Part shown: one piece after another, positions 35,560 through 44,094 of the stretch
Numbering within the stretch: position 1 is the stretch's first letter
Layout of the letters: every line of letters starts with the position of its first letter
Source: an uncultured Pseudokineococcus sp.
GTDB lineage: Bacteria > Actinomycetota > Actinomycetes > Actinomycetales > Quadrisphaeraceae
Length of the DNA stretch: 64,000 bases
Reading direction: 5' to 3'
NCBI RefSeq assembly: GCF_947499845.1
Contig: NZ_CANMPM010000014.1
Location: 21,214-85,213, forward strand
Position numbers and translations under genes: made by a program
The notes under the pieces: generated by a model
What the model was told of the DNA's origin: nothing
Seen by the model: only the letters and a program-made list of their open reading frames with translations
Databases searched by the model: none

Positions 35560-36578
35560 GCGCGAGCACCCCCTCGGACGCCGAGCAGCCGGGCCACCCC
35601 GAACACAGCCCCCACGAAGAGGAGCGTGACGACGGCGAGCACGACCCCCATGGCGCAGGCGAGCCCGAACTGCCCCTGGGAGAAGGCCGTCGAGAAGATC
35701 TGCTGCGTCACGACGAGGGTCGAGCTGTCCGGGCCGCCGTTGGGGTTGAGGGCCTGCAGGTAGACGAAGGCGTCGAGGGCGAGGATGCCCATGTAGACGT
35801 ACGCCGTCCGCACGCTGCCGGCGATGCCCGGCAGCGCGATGCTCAGCGCCGAGCGCACCCGCCCCGCGCCGTCGAGGCGGGCGGCCTCGAAGAGCTCGGG
35901 ATCGATCCCCTGGATCGACGCGACGAACAGCACCATGTAGAAGCCGACGAAGGCCCACACGATGACGGCGATCGTCGCGGCCATGGCCGTGTCGACGTCG
36001 CCCAGCCACGGGAAGTCCGTGAACCGGTCGAGTCCCACGCCGGTGAGGACGCCGTTGAGCAGCCCGCCGGAGGGGTCGTAGACCTGCGCCCAGATGATGC
36101 CGATGACGATCGCCGGGACGACGTAGGGGAAGAAGGACACGACCCGGTAGAACGCCGTCCCTCGCAGCCCCTTCACCGAGCCCGCCGTCGAGCCGCCGAA
36201 GGTGAGGAGGCACGCGAGCGCGAAGCTGGCCACCATGACCAGGGCGGGCACGACGACGAGCAGCGTGAGGCTGTTGCCGAGCGCGGTGAGGAAGCGGGCG
36301 TCGCCCGCGAGCCGCGCGTAGTTGCCGAGGCCCACGAAGGGCTGCTCCGCGCTGAAGCCCGTCCACGCGGTGAGCGAGTAGTACGTCGCCTGCGTGAAGG
36401 GGTAGAGCACCATGACGACGTAGAAGGCGAACGGCAGCCCCAGGAACACGACCATGAGGCTGGTCCGGTCCAGACCGCCCCGACGACGACGAGCCGGTCT
36501 CCTGCCGCCGCGGGCGGCACCCGCCGGCGGGCTCCCGGCGGCGGGCACCGCCGCCGTCGTCGGGCCGGTCTGCGTCAT
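35556..36578 (-). CDS. Amino-sugar ABC transporter permease (MalF type)
   Basis: A 340-residue permease. The hydrophilic, Arg-rich N-terminus of about 35 residues is followed by six to seven spans, with the EAA loop EAARLDGAGRVRSAL. The ATG at 36578 shares one base with the stop of the binding-protein gene (TGATG). It is the NgcF-like half of the channel by position. Confidence 0.92.
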   Translation of the reverse strand: MTQTGPTTAAVPAAGSPPAGAARGGRRPARRRRGGLDRTSLMVVFLGLPFAFYVVMVLYPFTQATYYSLTAWTGFSAEQPFVGLGNYARLAGDARFLTALGNSLTLLVVVPALVMVASFALACLLTFGGSTAGSVKGLRGTAFYRVVSFFPYVVPAIVIGIIWAQVYDPSGGLLNGVLTGVGLDRFTDFPWLGDVDTAMAATIAVIVWAFVGFYMVLFVASIQGIDPELFEAARLDGAGRVRSALSIALPGIAGSVRTAYVYMGILALDAFVYLQALNPNGGPDSSTLVVTQQIFSTAFSQGQFGLACAMGVVLAVVTLLFVGAVFGVARLLGVRGGARA

Positions 36579-38014
36579 CAGCTGACCTCGACCTTGACGA
36601 CCGAGTCGTCCTCACGGATGCGGTCGAACATCGCCTGCATGCCCTGGGCCAGCGTCGCCGCGTCGGAGTCCCCGGACAGGAAGCTGTTCCAGAGGCCGTT
36701 GACCTCCTGCGTCATGCCGTAGGTCTGGACGAAGTTGTAGTTGAAGGTGTCCGTGCCGGCGGCGTCGAGCATCGCCACCTGCGCGGCGAGCGCCGAGGAG
36801 CCGAAGGCGTCGTCGGGGATGGTGCCCGCGACGATGGTCGACGCCAGCTTGGTGCGCGCGAACTCGGTCGCCGTCTCCGGGCTGAGCATGACGCGCAGCA
36901 CCTCCTTGCCGCCGGCGGGGTTCTGGCCCTGCGAGGGGACGACGAAGGGCTCGTTCGGCGTGTTGTTGATGGCCGCGTACGGCAGCGCCGAGCCGCTCGT
37001 CACCGTGGGCGTCGGCGCGCCGGTCATCTGGAAGCCCTCGGCCGTCGCGTCGGCCATCTCGTTCTCGATCCAGGAGCCCGAGGGGTAGAGGAGGGCCTCC
37101 TGCGCCTGGCTCCACTGGGCCTGGGCCTGGGTGAACTGCGTGCCCGCGCCGCCGGGGCGCATGTAGCCGCGGGAGACGACCTGCTCCATCGCCGCGAGCA
37201 CCCCGGTGATCGCCTCGCCGCTCCACGCGTCGGGCTGGAGGTTGGCCATCTGCAGCCGGACGTCGTCGCCGCCCTCCTTGATGGCCGAGTCGAGCGCCAT
37301 CGTCAGGTAGTACGACGCGGCCTCGCGGCCCCAGGTGAAGAGGTACTTGCCCTGCTCCTGGGCGGCGGCGCCGAGCGCGAGCGCCTCGTCCCAGGTCTGG
37401 GGCGCGGTCCAGCCGTTCTCCTCGAAGAGCGACTCGGAGTACCAGAGCGCGTAGACGGTGAGCACGTAGTTGAGGGCGGCGAGCTTGCCGTCGTACATGC
37501 CGACGCCGAGCACGTTGGGGTAGAGCGTGTCCGCGATGGTCGTGCCCTCGGTGTTGGGCGCCTGCACGACCTCGGTGAGGTCCTCGAGCTGGGCGGCGAT
37601 GGTCGACAGCCCGATCGCGTTGGCGCCGTTGTTGTCGAGCAGGTCCGGCGGGGTGCCGCCGACGAAGCGCGGCTGCATCTGCTGGGCGATCTGGGTGGAG
37701 CCGACGACGTCGACGGTGACGTCGTCGAGCTGCTCCTGCACGATGGCGGCGGCGAAGGAGGCGTAGTCGGTGCCGTAGCCGCCGTCGAAGACGACGGCCT
37801 CGACGGTCGTGCCGGCCGCGACGCCGAAGGGGTTGGCGTCGCTGACCTCGCCGGTCGCGCCACCGCCACCGCCGCCACCGGTGTCGGGACCGCTGCCCGA
37901 GGCGGCGCACGAGGCCAGGCTCAGGCCGAAGGGGGTGACGACGGCGCCCGCTGTGACGGCCTTGAGGAAGGCGCGGCGCTGCAGGGGGGTGCGGCTGCTC
38001 TCGAGAGGGCTCAT
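36578..38014 (-). CDS. Sugar-binding lipoprotein with Tat-type signal (NgcE-like)
   Basis: A 478-residue family 1 binding protein. The signal has a twin-arginine motif (RRAFLK, residues 13-18) followed by a hydrophobic stretch and lipobox ASC, so it may be exported folded through Tat and then lipidated. A Gly tether follows. The ATG at 38014 has AAGGAA upstream. Given the nag genes downstream, the ligand is probably N-acetylglucosamine or diacetylchitobiose, as for NgcE of Streptomyces; this is inferred from context, not from ligand residues. Confidence 0.91.
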   Translation of the reverse strand: MSPLESSRTPLQRRAFLKAVTAGAVVTPFGLSLASCAASGSGPDTGGGGGGGATGEVSDANPFGVAAGTTVEAVVFDGGYGTDYASFAAAIVQEQLDDVTVDVVGSTQIAQQMQPRFVGGTPPDLLDNNGANAIGLSTIAAQLEDLTEVVQAPNTEGTTIADTLYPNVLGVGMYDGKLAALNYVLTVYALWYSESLFEENGWTAPQTWDEALALGAAAQEQGKYLFTWGREAASYYLTMALDSAIKEGGDDVRLQMANLQPDAWSGEAITGVLAAMEQVVSRGYMRPGGAGTQFTQAQAQWSQAQEALLYPSGSWIENEMADATAEGFQMTGAPTPTVTSGSALPYAAINNTPNEPFVVPSQGQNPAGGKEVLRVMLSPETATEFARTKLASTIVAGTIPDDAFGSSALAAQVAMLDAAGTDTFNYNFVQTYGMTQEVNGLWNSFLSGDSDAATLAQGMQAMFDRIREDDSVVKVEVS

Positions 38015-38069
38015 GGGTTCCTTCGTCCGGGGAGGTGGGGGAGGTCGCTGAGGGTGGGTGCACGGGAGG

Positions 38070-38891
38070 TCAGGCGCCGCGGCGGATGCGGTCGCCGTAG
38101 CGGTTCTCGAGCTCGTGGTTGTGGTCGTCGCCGCCGGGCACGTTCGCGGACACGTAGAGGGGCGCCTCCTGCCCGCGCTCGGTGAGCCGCTGCGTCGCGC
38201 CGACCGTCAGGAGCTGGGCGACGTACGCCGACGTGAGGGAGGAGACGGCGCCGACGGCGATGTCGCCGACGGACGTGAGCGTGGCGTCGCCGTAGGGCGC
38301 GAGGTTGTCGACGACGACGTCGGCGACCTCCGACAGGCGCTTGCCGCTCGGGTGCTTGGGCCGGACCGCGGCGGTGTGCTCGAGGCTGGTGACGGCGATG
38401 ACGCGGTGGCCGTGCTCCTTGGCGAGGAGGGCGAGCCCCACGACGGAGCCGTTGACGCCCGAGTTCGACGCGATGACGAAGAGGTCGCCGTCCTGGCGCG
38501 GGACGGTCGCCCAGAGGTCGTCGGCGATGGCGGGGTCGCGCTCGAGCGGCGGTCGGCCGTAGAGCTCCTCGACGTCGTGGTCCCCGAGGAGCACCGCGTC
38601 GCGCAGGGCCACGCGGTTGGTGGGGATGAGCCCGCCGGCGCGGCCGGCGACCTCCATGGCGAAGGCCTCGGAGTGCCCGGTGCCGAAGGCGTGCACGACG
38701 CCGCCCGCTCCCACGCAGTCGGCGACGAGGGCGATGGCCTCGTCGAGGCCTCCCGCGTCCGCCAGGTCGGTGAGGCGCTGCAGCCGGCCGAGCACCTCGT
38801 GCTCGTACTCGCGGACCCAGTGCCGCGAGGAGTCGCCGGCCCGGTCGGCCCTCGGGCCGGCGCCGGTCTGGTCGGAGGAGATGGACGTCAC
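38070..38891 (-). CDS. SIS domain protein, sugar isomerase-like
   Basis: A 273-residue protein with one SIS (phosphosugar-binding) domain: HAFGTGHSEAFAMEVAGRAG, VIASNSGVNGS and SLEHTAAVRPKHPSG. SIS proteins bind or isomerise phosphosugars, or act as sensors. It is the first gene of the amino-sugar operon, 55 bp before the binding-protein gene. The GTG at 38891 is preceded by GAAGGGA. A role in converting or sensing an amino-sugar phosphate from chitin or cell-wall turnover is likely; N-acetylmuramate-6-P etherase-like activity is a possibility but the MurQ motifs are not clear. Confidence 0.87.
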   Translation of the reverse strand: MTSISSDQTGAGPRADRAGDSSRHWVREYEHEVLGRLQRLTDLADAGGLDEAIALVADCVGAGGVVHAFGTGHSEAFAMEVAGRAGGLIPTNRVALRDAVLLGDHDVEELYGRPPLERDPAIADDLWATVPRQDGDLFVIASNSGVNGSVVGLALLAKEHGHRVIAVTSLEHTAAVRPKHPSGKRLSEVADVVVDNLAPYGDATLTSVGDIAVGAVSSLTSAYVAQLLTVGATQRLTERGQEAPLYVSANVPGGDDHNHELENRYGDRIRRGA

Positions 38892-38935
38892 GGGCAGGTC
38901 CCTTCGTCGCGGCGGGCGGCGCGCCGCTGCGCCGA

Positions 38936-38993
38936 GTGAGCGAATGTGAGCGATTCGATCAGGCGGCGACACTAGAGCAGATCGGTCGCTCAC
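38936..38993. promoter_or_regulatory. Triplicated GTGAGCGA sites upstream of the amino-sugar operon
   Basis: GTGAGCGA occurs at 38936-38943 and 38946-38953 (10-bp period, one helical turn) and inverted as TCGCTCAC at 38986-38993. This layout suits DeoR-family binding. The DeoR gene at the end of the operon is the natural candidate. The remaining 200 bp to the TetR gene shows no gene. Confidence 0.6.
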
Positions 38994-39203
38994 GACAGGG
39001 GTCCGGCGCGGATCGTGCGCACGACCTGCAGGCGACGCTCCCGTGACGACCCGTGGGCGGCCCCGCGCCGACTCCTTCCGCGTCGCACACGGGCTCCGGC
39101 GGTTGCGACCCGGCCGCGGCCCGACCCCCGTCCCCGCGCCTGCCATGGTCGACCGCAGCGACGAGCGGGCGGACGGGCGCTCCGCCGCTGCTAGCGTCCG
39201 CGC

Positions 39204-39797
39204 GTGCCGGAGGACCGCGCCGCCGCGCCCCTCGCCCGACCGACGCACCTGCGCCCCGACGCGCTGGCCAACCGGTGGCGCGTCCTCGCCGCGGCCGCCC
39301 GGCAGCTGGACGGCCCCGAGGGCCTCGCCATGAACGCTCTGGCCCGTGAGGCGGGCGTCGGCGTCGGCACCGTGTACCGCCACTTCCCCACCCGCCAGGT
39401 GCTCCTCGAGGCGCTCGGCGCCGAGGGCCTCGAGGGCCTCGTGGCGGCCGCCGAGCGCGCCGCGGACGGGGACGGCGGCGAGGACGCGCTGGCGCAGCTG
39501 CTGCGTGCGGGACTTCGCCGCCAGCTCGCCGACCCCGCTCTCGCGACCGTCCTCGCCGAGCCGACGGCCGCCTGCACGGACACCGCCGCGCAGCTCGAGC
39601 GGCTCCGCGGGGCGCTGGAGGCCGCGCTCGCCCACGGGCGCGCCACCGGGCGGGTCCGGGAGGACGTCGACGCCGACGACGTCCGGCGCCTGCTCTGCGG
39701 CCTCGCCCGCGCGGTGGACGCCGGGCCGGGCCGGGCGTCGCCGTCCGCGCGCTACGTCGACGTCGTGCTGCAGGGGCTGCGGCCGCCGGCGCCCTGA
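39204..39797 (+). CDS. TetR family transcriptional regulator
   Basis: A 197-residue TetR-type regulator. The HTH region is MNALAREAGVGVGTVYRHFPTRQVLLEAL (residues about 46-74, shown in part: VGVGTVYRHFPTRQ), followed by an all-helical ligand domain. GTG start at 39204; a TAGCGT hexamer ends 6 bp upstream and there is no ribosome site, so the transcript may be leaderless. It is divergent from the amino-sugar operon and convergent with the small membrane-protein gene. Its target is unclear. Confidence 0.88.
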   Translation: MPEDRAAAPLARPTHLRPDALANRWRVLAAAARQLDGPEGLAMNALAREAGVGVGTVYRHFPTRQVLLEALGAEGLEGLVAAAERAADGDGGEDALAQLLRAGLRRQLADPALATVLAEPTAACTDTAAQLERLRGALEAALAHGRATGRVREDVDADDVRRLLCGLARAVDAGPGRASPSARYVDVVLQGLRPPAP

Positions 39798-39823
39798 GGG
39801 GCGCACGGGGCTCGGCCGCGACG

Positions 39824-40222
39824 TCAGAGCAGCAGCGCGAGCAGCACCTGCTCCGCCATGAGCACGACCGTCCCCGCGCCGGTCGCCGCGGCGACGACGC
39901 CGAGCACGAGAGCCCCGAGGTGCCGGACCCGGTGCCGCCGCAGGAGGACGAGCGCGAGGGCGCCCATCAGCGCGGTGAGCACCGCCACCGCGAGGAGGAG
40001 CGGCCACAGCCACGTCACGAGCACCCAGGCGACGGCGGCGGCGAGGCCGAGGAGCAGCGAGGCGACCGACAGGCCGATGCTCTCCCAGGCGACGTCGGCG
40101 GCCGCGCCGCGCCGGCGCGAGCGCCCGGGGGCCTCCTCCTCGTCCCAGCCGACGCCCCACCCGTCGCCCCGACCGGCACCCGCCCCGCCCGCTCGCGTCG
40201 CCCGACCTCCACGCACCACCAC
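39824..40222 (-). CDS. Small hypothetical membrane protein
   Basis: A 132-residue protein with a charged Gly/Arg-rich N-terminus of about 45 residues and three hydrophobic helices (SIGLSVASLLLGLAAAVAW, LLLAVAVLTALMGALALVLL and LGVVAAATGAGTVVLMA). It is reminiscent of small DUF4190-like membrane proteins, but I cannot assign a family. Three consecutive GTG codons (40222-40214) follow GCGGAGG, and I chose the first. Its stop is 27 bp from that of the convergent TetR gene. Confidence 0.6.
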   Translation of the reverse strand: MVVRGGRATRAGGAGAGRGDGWGVGWDEEEAPGRSRRRGAAADVAWESIGLSVASLLLGLAAAVAWVLVTWLWPLLLAVAVLTALMGALALVLLRRHRVRHLGALVLGVVAAATGAGTVVLMAEQVLLALLL

Positions 40223-40366
40223 GCGCCGCCTCCGCCCCTCGCCCGCACTCCCGCGCCACCGGCCCGCGGACCGTAGGCAGCCCCGCGCGGCGCCGTCCGG
40301 CGTCGTCCACAGCCCCCGTCGCGGGCACCCGCTCGGCCCGTCGGCGCGGCGTGCCAGCATCCGCGG

Positions 40367-41380
40367 GTGAGCAGCGGCGCGCCGGGCCTCTTCGGGCAGG
40401 GGTCCCTCGAGCTGGACCTCGAGGGCCAGCTCGAGCTGAGCCTCGCGGAGGAGCCGTCGGCGGCGTCGAGCGTCGACCAGGCGCGGCAGTCCGTCGACGA
40501 CCTGGTCCGCGGCGCCCAGCGGTACCGGACGGCGTCGCAGTACGCCGACCTCCTGCGCGCCGTCGGCTCCTCCCGCCACCTGTCGCCCCTCAACGCCGTG
40601 CTCGTCGACGTGCAGCGGCCGGGCGCGACGCACGTGCTGACGGCCGCGCGCTGGCGCGAGCGCTACCGGCGGGTCGTGCGCGCCGACGCCCAGCCCCTCG
40701 TCGTCCTCGCCCCGCGCGGGCCGGTGACGTTCGTCTTCGACGTCAGCGGCACGGAGCCGCTCGAGGGCGCACCCCCGCTCCCCCTCGAGGTCACCGACCC
40801 CGGCGCCGTCGTGGTCGGCGCCGGCGAGCGCGACGTCACCGCGCGGCTCGACCGCCTCGTCGACAACCTCGTCGGCCTGGGCGTGGGCGTGCGCAGCGGG
40901 CGCCTCGACTCCCGGCAGGCCGGTTCGGTGCGCGCCGTCCCCGACGGCCGCCCGCTGCGCCGCGAGCGCGTCGCCCGCGGGGGGCGCCAGCAGACGGTCG
41001 TCGAGCGGGTGCCGCTGCGCTACGAGGTCGTCCTCGCCGACGGGCTCGCGCCACGCCGGCGCCTCGTCGCCCTCCTCCACGCGGCCGCGCACGTGCTGTG
41101 CGGGCACCTCGGCACGCCCGACCCGCTGTGGTGGCCCGACCGCAGCGGCGTCGAGCACGACGTCGAGGAGTGGGAGGCCGAGTCGGTCGCCCACCTCGTG
41201 GCCCGCCGCGCCGACTCCTCGGTCGAGCTGCCCCCCTCCCTGCGGGAGCACCTCGAGGCCGGTCTCCAACCGCCGCTCTTCAGCCTGGAGCGTCTGGCGC
41301 GAGCCACCGGGGACCTGGAGGCGTACGGCACCCGGCGCTTCCGGACCGCCGAGCTGGGCCGCGCCCGCCCGACGACGTAG
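40367..41380 (+). CDS. ArdC N-terminal/IrrE (M78)-like protein with altered HExxH motif
   Basis: A 337-residue protein. The N-terminal third (LSPLNAVLVDVQRPGATHVL ... WRERYRRVVRADAQPLVVLAP) resembles the ssDNA-binding ArdC N-terminal domain. The C-terminal part has the layout of an ImmA/IrrE zinc peptidase: LLHAAAHVLCGHLG and then EEWEAESVAHLVA about 28 residues on. The metal His residues (238 and 242) are kept, but the catalytic Glu of HExxH is Ala. GTG start at 40367. Such proteins occur in mobile and stress-response contexts; this one lies in an accessory-looking zone. It is probably proteolytically inactive or uses another residue (inference). Confidence 0.72.
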   Translation: MSSGAPGLFGQGSLELDLEGQLELSLAEEPSAASSVDQARQSVDDLVRGAQRYRTASQYADLLRAVGSSRHLSPLNAVLVDVQRPGATHVLTAARWRERYRRVVRADAQPLVVLAPRGPVTFVFDVSGTEPLEGAPPLPLEVTDPGAVVVGAGERDVTARLDRLVDNLVGLGVGVRSGRLDSRQAGSVRAVPDGRPLRRERVARGGRQQTVVERVPLRYEVVLADGLAPRRRLVALLHAAAHVLCGHLGTPDPLWWPDRSGVEHDVEEWEAESVAHLVARRADSSVELPPSLREHLEAGLQPPLFSLERLARATGDLEAYGTRRFRTAELGRARPTT

Positions 41381-41463
41381 CCCCGGGCCACGTAGCGTCG
41401 GGGCCCCGACGAGGAGGTGGCCCCGTGTCCCGCGCCCCGCTGACCGCGACCCTGCCCGCTCCC

Positions 41464-41494
41464 GCCCTGGTCCCCGCTCGCCCTGGTCCCGCTC
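41464..41494 (+). repeat. 16/15-bp tandem duplication in a lipoprotein signal sequence
   Basis: GCCCTGGTCCCCGCTC (41464-41479) is followed directly by GCCCTGGTCCCGCTC (41480-41494). The 16-bp copy is not a multiple of three and shifts the reading frame of the lipoprotein gene. Confidence 0.75.
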
Positions 41495-41590
41495 GCCCTG
41501 GCCGCCGGCTGCGCGCAGGCACCGGCGGACGGCGGCCCCACGCCCACCCCGGCGCCCACGGCCACCTCGACCGCCCCGGCGTCCGAGCCG

Positions 41591-42016
41591 GTGACCGAGG
41601 AGCCCGTCGCGGGGGCGCCCTCGCCCGCGGAGCTGGTGCCCGTGCTGGGCGAGCCGGCGACGGATGAGGACGACCTCCCCACGATCGAGGGGCGCCCCGT
41701 CGACGACGGGCTCGCGGCCGGTTCCGCCCGCCGCCTCGGCGCGACGGAGCGGGCCGAGTACTGGGTCGCCCTCGACGACGAGGGAGGTGTCTGCCTCCTG
41801 CTCGCCCTCGCCCCCGGCGACGACGCGGTGAGCCGGTCGTGCGGGCCCGTCGAGCGCTTCGGCCGTCACGGCACCTGGGTCGGGGCGACGAGCCAGACGC
41901 AGTCGGCGATCGGTCTGCTCGTGCCCGACGGGTTCGACCTCGACGACGCCACTCGCGATGACGACTGGGTCCTCATCGAGCCGAACCTCGCGGTCCCCGC
42001 CGACGAGGTGCCTTGA
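41591..42016 (+). CDS. Putative lipoprotein, signal peptide out of frame (frameshifted)
   Basis: The intact frame gives a 141-residue, acidic, unknown protein from a GTG at 41591. Upstream in the same frame lies a perfect lipobox (LALAAGC, at about 41495-41515) followed by a Pro/Thr-rich tether, but this frame has no start codon and meets a TGA. The natural start is GTG 41425 after GAGGAGG; it opens the frame SRAPLTATLPAPALVP and is one base out of register. The 16-bp duplication at 41464 accounts for the shift: removing it joins start, signal peptide and lipobox. The mature domain (VALDDEGGVCLLLALAPGDD, then SRSCGPVERF) has two Cys but no family I can name. It is probably a recent pseudogene, or a sequencing artefact in a GC-rich repeat. 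Confidence 0.6.
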   Translation: MTEEPVAGAPSPAELVPVLGEPATDEDDLPTIEGRPVDDGLAAGSARRLGATERAEYWVALDDEGGVCLLLALAPGDDAVSRSCGPVERFGRHGTWVGATSQTQSAIGLLVPDGFDLDDATRDDDWVLIEPNLAVPADEVP

Positions 42017-42067
42017 GAGGACCGACCGTCCGCCGCGTGCGCACGCCGGACAGCGCGGCGTCTCGCC

Positions 42068-42604
42068 TCAGGCGAGCAGCGCTCCGACGTCGAGGACGAG
42101 GCCCGGCCACCCCGGCGCACCGCCACGGTCGGTGACCACCCCGACCTGCCGGTAGGCGCCGTCCTCGAGCAGGTACATCCGCAGGCTCGGCTCCGAGGGG
42201 TCGAGCACCCAGTACTGCGGCAGCCCCGCGCGCGCGTACTTCGACGTCTTGCGCACCAGGTCGTCCCCGCGGTTCGTCGACAGCACCTCGACGCACAGCA
42301 GCGGCGTCCCGGTGAAGCGCACCTGCTCGGCGGTCACCGGGTGGACCATGACGTCCGGCGCCCACTCGTCGGCACCGGGCTTCCAGCCCCACGCGGTGAC
42401 GACGGCGTGCCCCGCGGGCAGGTGCTGCTCCAGGAGCCCCGCGAGCCGCCGCGCGGCGTTCTGGTGCTGCCGGCTGGGGAAGGGCGTCACGACGAGGCAC
42501 CCGTCGACGTACTCACCGCGGGCGTCGTCTCCCAGCGCGGCGTACTGGTCCCAGCTCATCGGCCGCTCCTCGGGGAGCCGACGACGGGCCGCCTCGGCCG
42601 TCAT
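42068..42604 (-). CDS. Uma2 family (DUF820) putative endonuclease
   Basis: A 178-residue protein of the Uma2/DUF820 family, with a PD-(D/E)xK nuclease fold. Visible motifs: YVDGCLVVTPFPSRQHQNA, WAPDVMV (active-site Asp), CVEVLSTNRGDDLVRKTSKY (Glu and Lys) and LPQYWVLDP. The family is abundant in cyanobacteria and actinobacteria and its role is unsettled. The ATG at 42604 has a TAGCCT hexamer 7 bp upstream, so the mRNA may be leaderless. It is convergent with the lipoprotein gene. Confidence 0.88.
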   Translation of the reverse strand: MTAEAARRRLPEERPMSWDQYAALGDDARGEYVDGCLVVTPFPSRQHQNAARRLAGLLEQHLPAGHAVVTAWGWKPGADEWAPDVMVHPVTAEQVRFTGTPLLCVEVLSTNRGDDLVRKTSKYARAGLPQYWVLDPSEPSLRMYLLEDGAYRQVGVVTDRGGAPGWPGLVLDVGALLA

Positions 42605-42643
42605 GGGCCGAGGCTAGCCAGCCGGAGGACCGCCGTCCCCACC

Positions 42644-43144
42644 TCACGCCCACGGCGACGTGCCGAAGAGCTCCTGCACGCGGCGCGCGTCGCGCCACGG
42701 CAGCTCCCACGGCCACAGACCGGCGTGGTCCGGCCAGACCAGCTGCAGCGCCGGCACGAGGCCCGCGTGCCCCGGCGTCGCGAAGACCTCCTGCGCGGTG
42801 ACGAGCCGCTGCGGGCGGCGCACGCGGACCACGCGCCACACGTCGTCGTGGCCGAGGTCCACCTCGGTGCCCGCGGTGATGCGGTTCCCGGACCGCACGT
42901 GGTCGACGACCGCGTGCAGCACCCCGCACGCCACGTCCGGGTCGAGCCCGCTGACGAGGACCTCGGGATGACCGTCCTCCCGCGTCAGTCCGATCGTGTA
43001 CGAGAACGAGGGGCCGGTCGTGTCCGCCTCGACGCTCTGGTGCGACCACCCGTGCTCCTCGACCCGGCGCAGGTGCATCGCCAGCACCTCGTCGAGCGTC
43101 CACCCGTCGCACACCAGGCACACCGCCGGTCTCCCCTCGTCCAC
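42644..43144 (-). CDS. DUF4262 domain protein
   Basis: A 166-residue DUF4262 protein: SFSYTIGLTREDGHPEVLVSG near the N-terminus, a middle VDLGHDDVWRVVRV strand pair, and the terminal LVWPDHAGLWPWEL block. An N-terminal CLVCDG pair of Cys may bind metal. The function of DUF4262 is unknown. A paralogue is encoded at 58033-58479. It lies just upstream of the Uma2 gene on the same strand. A TAGCGT hexamer (43165-43160) is a candidate -10. Start is GTG at 43144. Confidence 0.85.
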   Translation of the reverse strand: MDEGRPAVCLVCDGWTLDEVLAMHLRRVEEHGWSHQSVEADTTGPSFSYTIGLTREDGHPEVLVSGLDPDVACGVLHAVVDHVRSGNRITAGTEVDLGHDDVWRVVRVRRPQRLVTAQEVFATPGHAGLVPALQLVWPDHAGLWPWELPWRDARRVQELFGTSPWA

Positions 43145-43264
43145 CGTCCCGTGGCCAGGACGCTAGGGACGGCGGAGGGAGGGCTCTGCGTCTCGCGGTC
43201 AGGCGGTGGACGACCGCCGCGACGGCCCACCTGTGCGCACCGACGTGACACGTCGCCGGGCGCC

Positions 43265-44020
43265 TCAGCGCGCGGCCACCGCCACGCTGCGCCGCCCGGT
43301 CAGCAGGCTGACGACGACGAGGGAGACGACGGAGACGGGCAGCGACACGATGACGGCGTTGACGTCCGACGACAGCCCCGCGGTCTCCCAGCCGACCGTC
43401 GTCACGGTGGCGAGCACCATCGAGGTCAGCGCGCCTGCGGCCGTCGCCCGGGGCCAGAAGAGGACGGCGAAGACGGCCGGCGCGATGGCGACCCCGTACA
43501 CCGTGTAGGCGTACACCTGCAGGGCCAGCACCGACGGGAAGAACTGCCCGAGGACGTAGGCGAGCACCGCGATGCCGAGCACCGACAGACGGTGGACGCC
43601 GAGGCGGCGCCGGTCCGACGGCTCGGTGCGGGCGAAGCGCGCGTAGAGGTCGTAGACGACGTTGCCCGCGCTGGAGAGCAGGAAGGACGAGCCGGTGGTG
43701 ACGATGAAGGCGAAGGCCCCAGCGAGGATGAGGCCGCCGACGACGGCGGGCGTGTAGCCCTCCGCCGCCAGCGACAGCACGGCCGTGTCCGGCTCGATGT
43801 CCGGCAGCAGGAAGGACGACGCCGACGCGAGCAGCGCCACCGGCACCGTCACGAGGAAGCTGCCGAAGAAGAAGCCCGCCGTCGAGCTGCGGGCCGTGCC
43901 CGCGTCTCGGGCGGCCGCGAGCCGCTGGTACATGTTCTGGTCGGCCAGGATGAGCAGGAAGAGCGGCAGGAAGTAGCCGAGCAGCTGCAGCGGGGTCAAG
44001 CCGCCGCTGAGAGTCGTCAA
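43265..44020 (-). pseudogene. Sodium:solute symporter (SSS family), C-terminal half only
   Basis: 251 codons encode about seven membrane helices matching the C-terminal half of an SSS-family symporter (LPLFLLILADQNMYQRLAAA, GGLILAGAFAFIVTTGSSFL, NVVYDLYARF). Full-length members have about 480 residues and 13 spans. The same frame keeps plausible protein (DVGGLGTYADSLAAPL) to about 44068, without a good start, and then runs into the antisense of the amidohydrolase 5' end. The N-terminal half, including the ion-binding first helices, is missing, so the gene is almost certainly non-functional. The breakpoint is shared with the amidohydrolase. Confidence 0.8.
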
Positions 44021-44094
44021 CGGCGCGGCGAGGGAGTCGGCGTACGTCCCGAGGCCCCCGACGTCCTGGACGCCTGCTCGTCCGCGGGGGGCGG

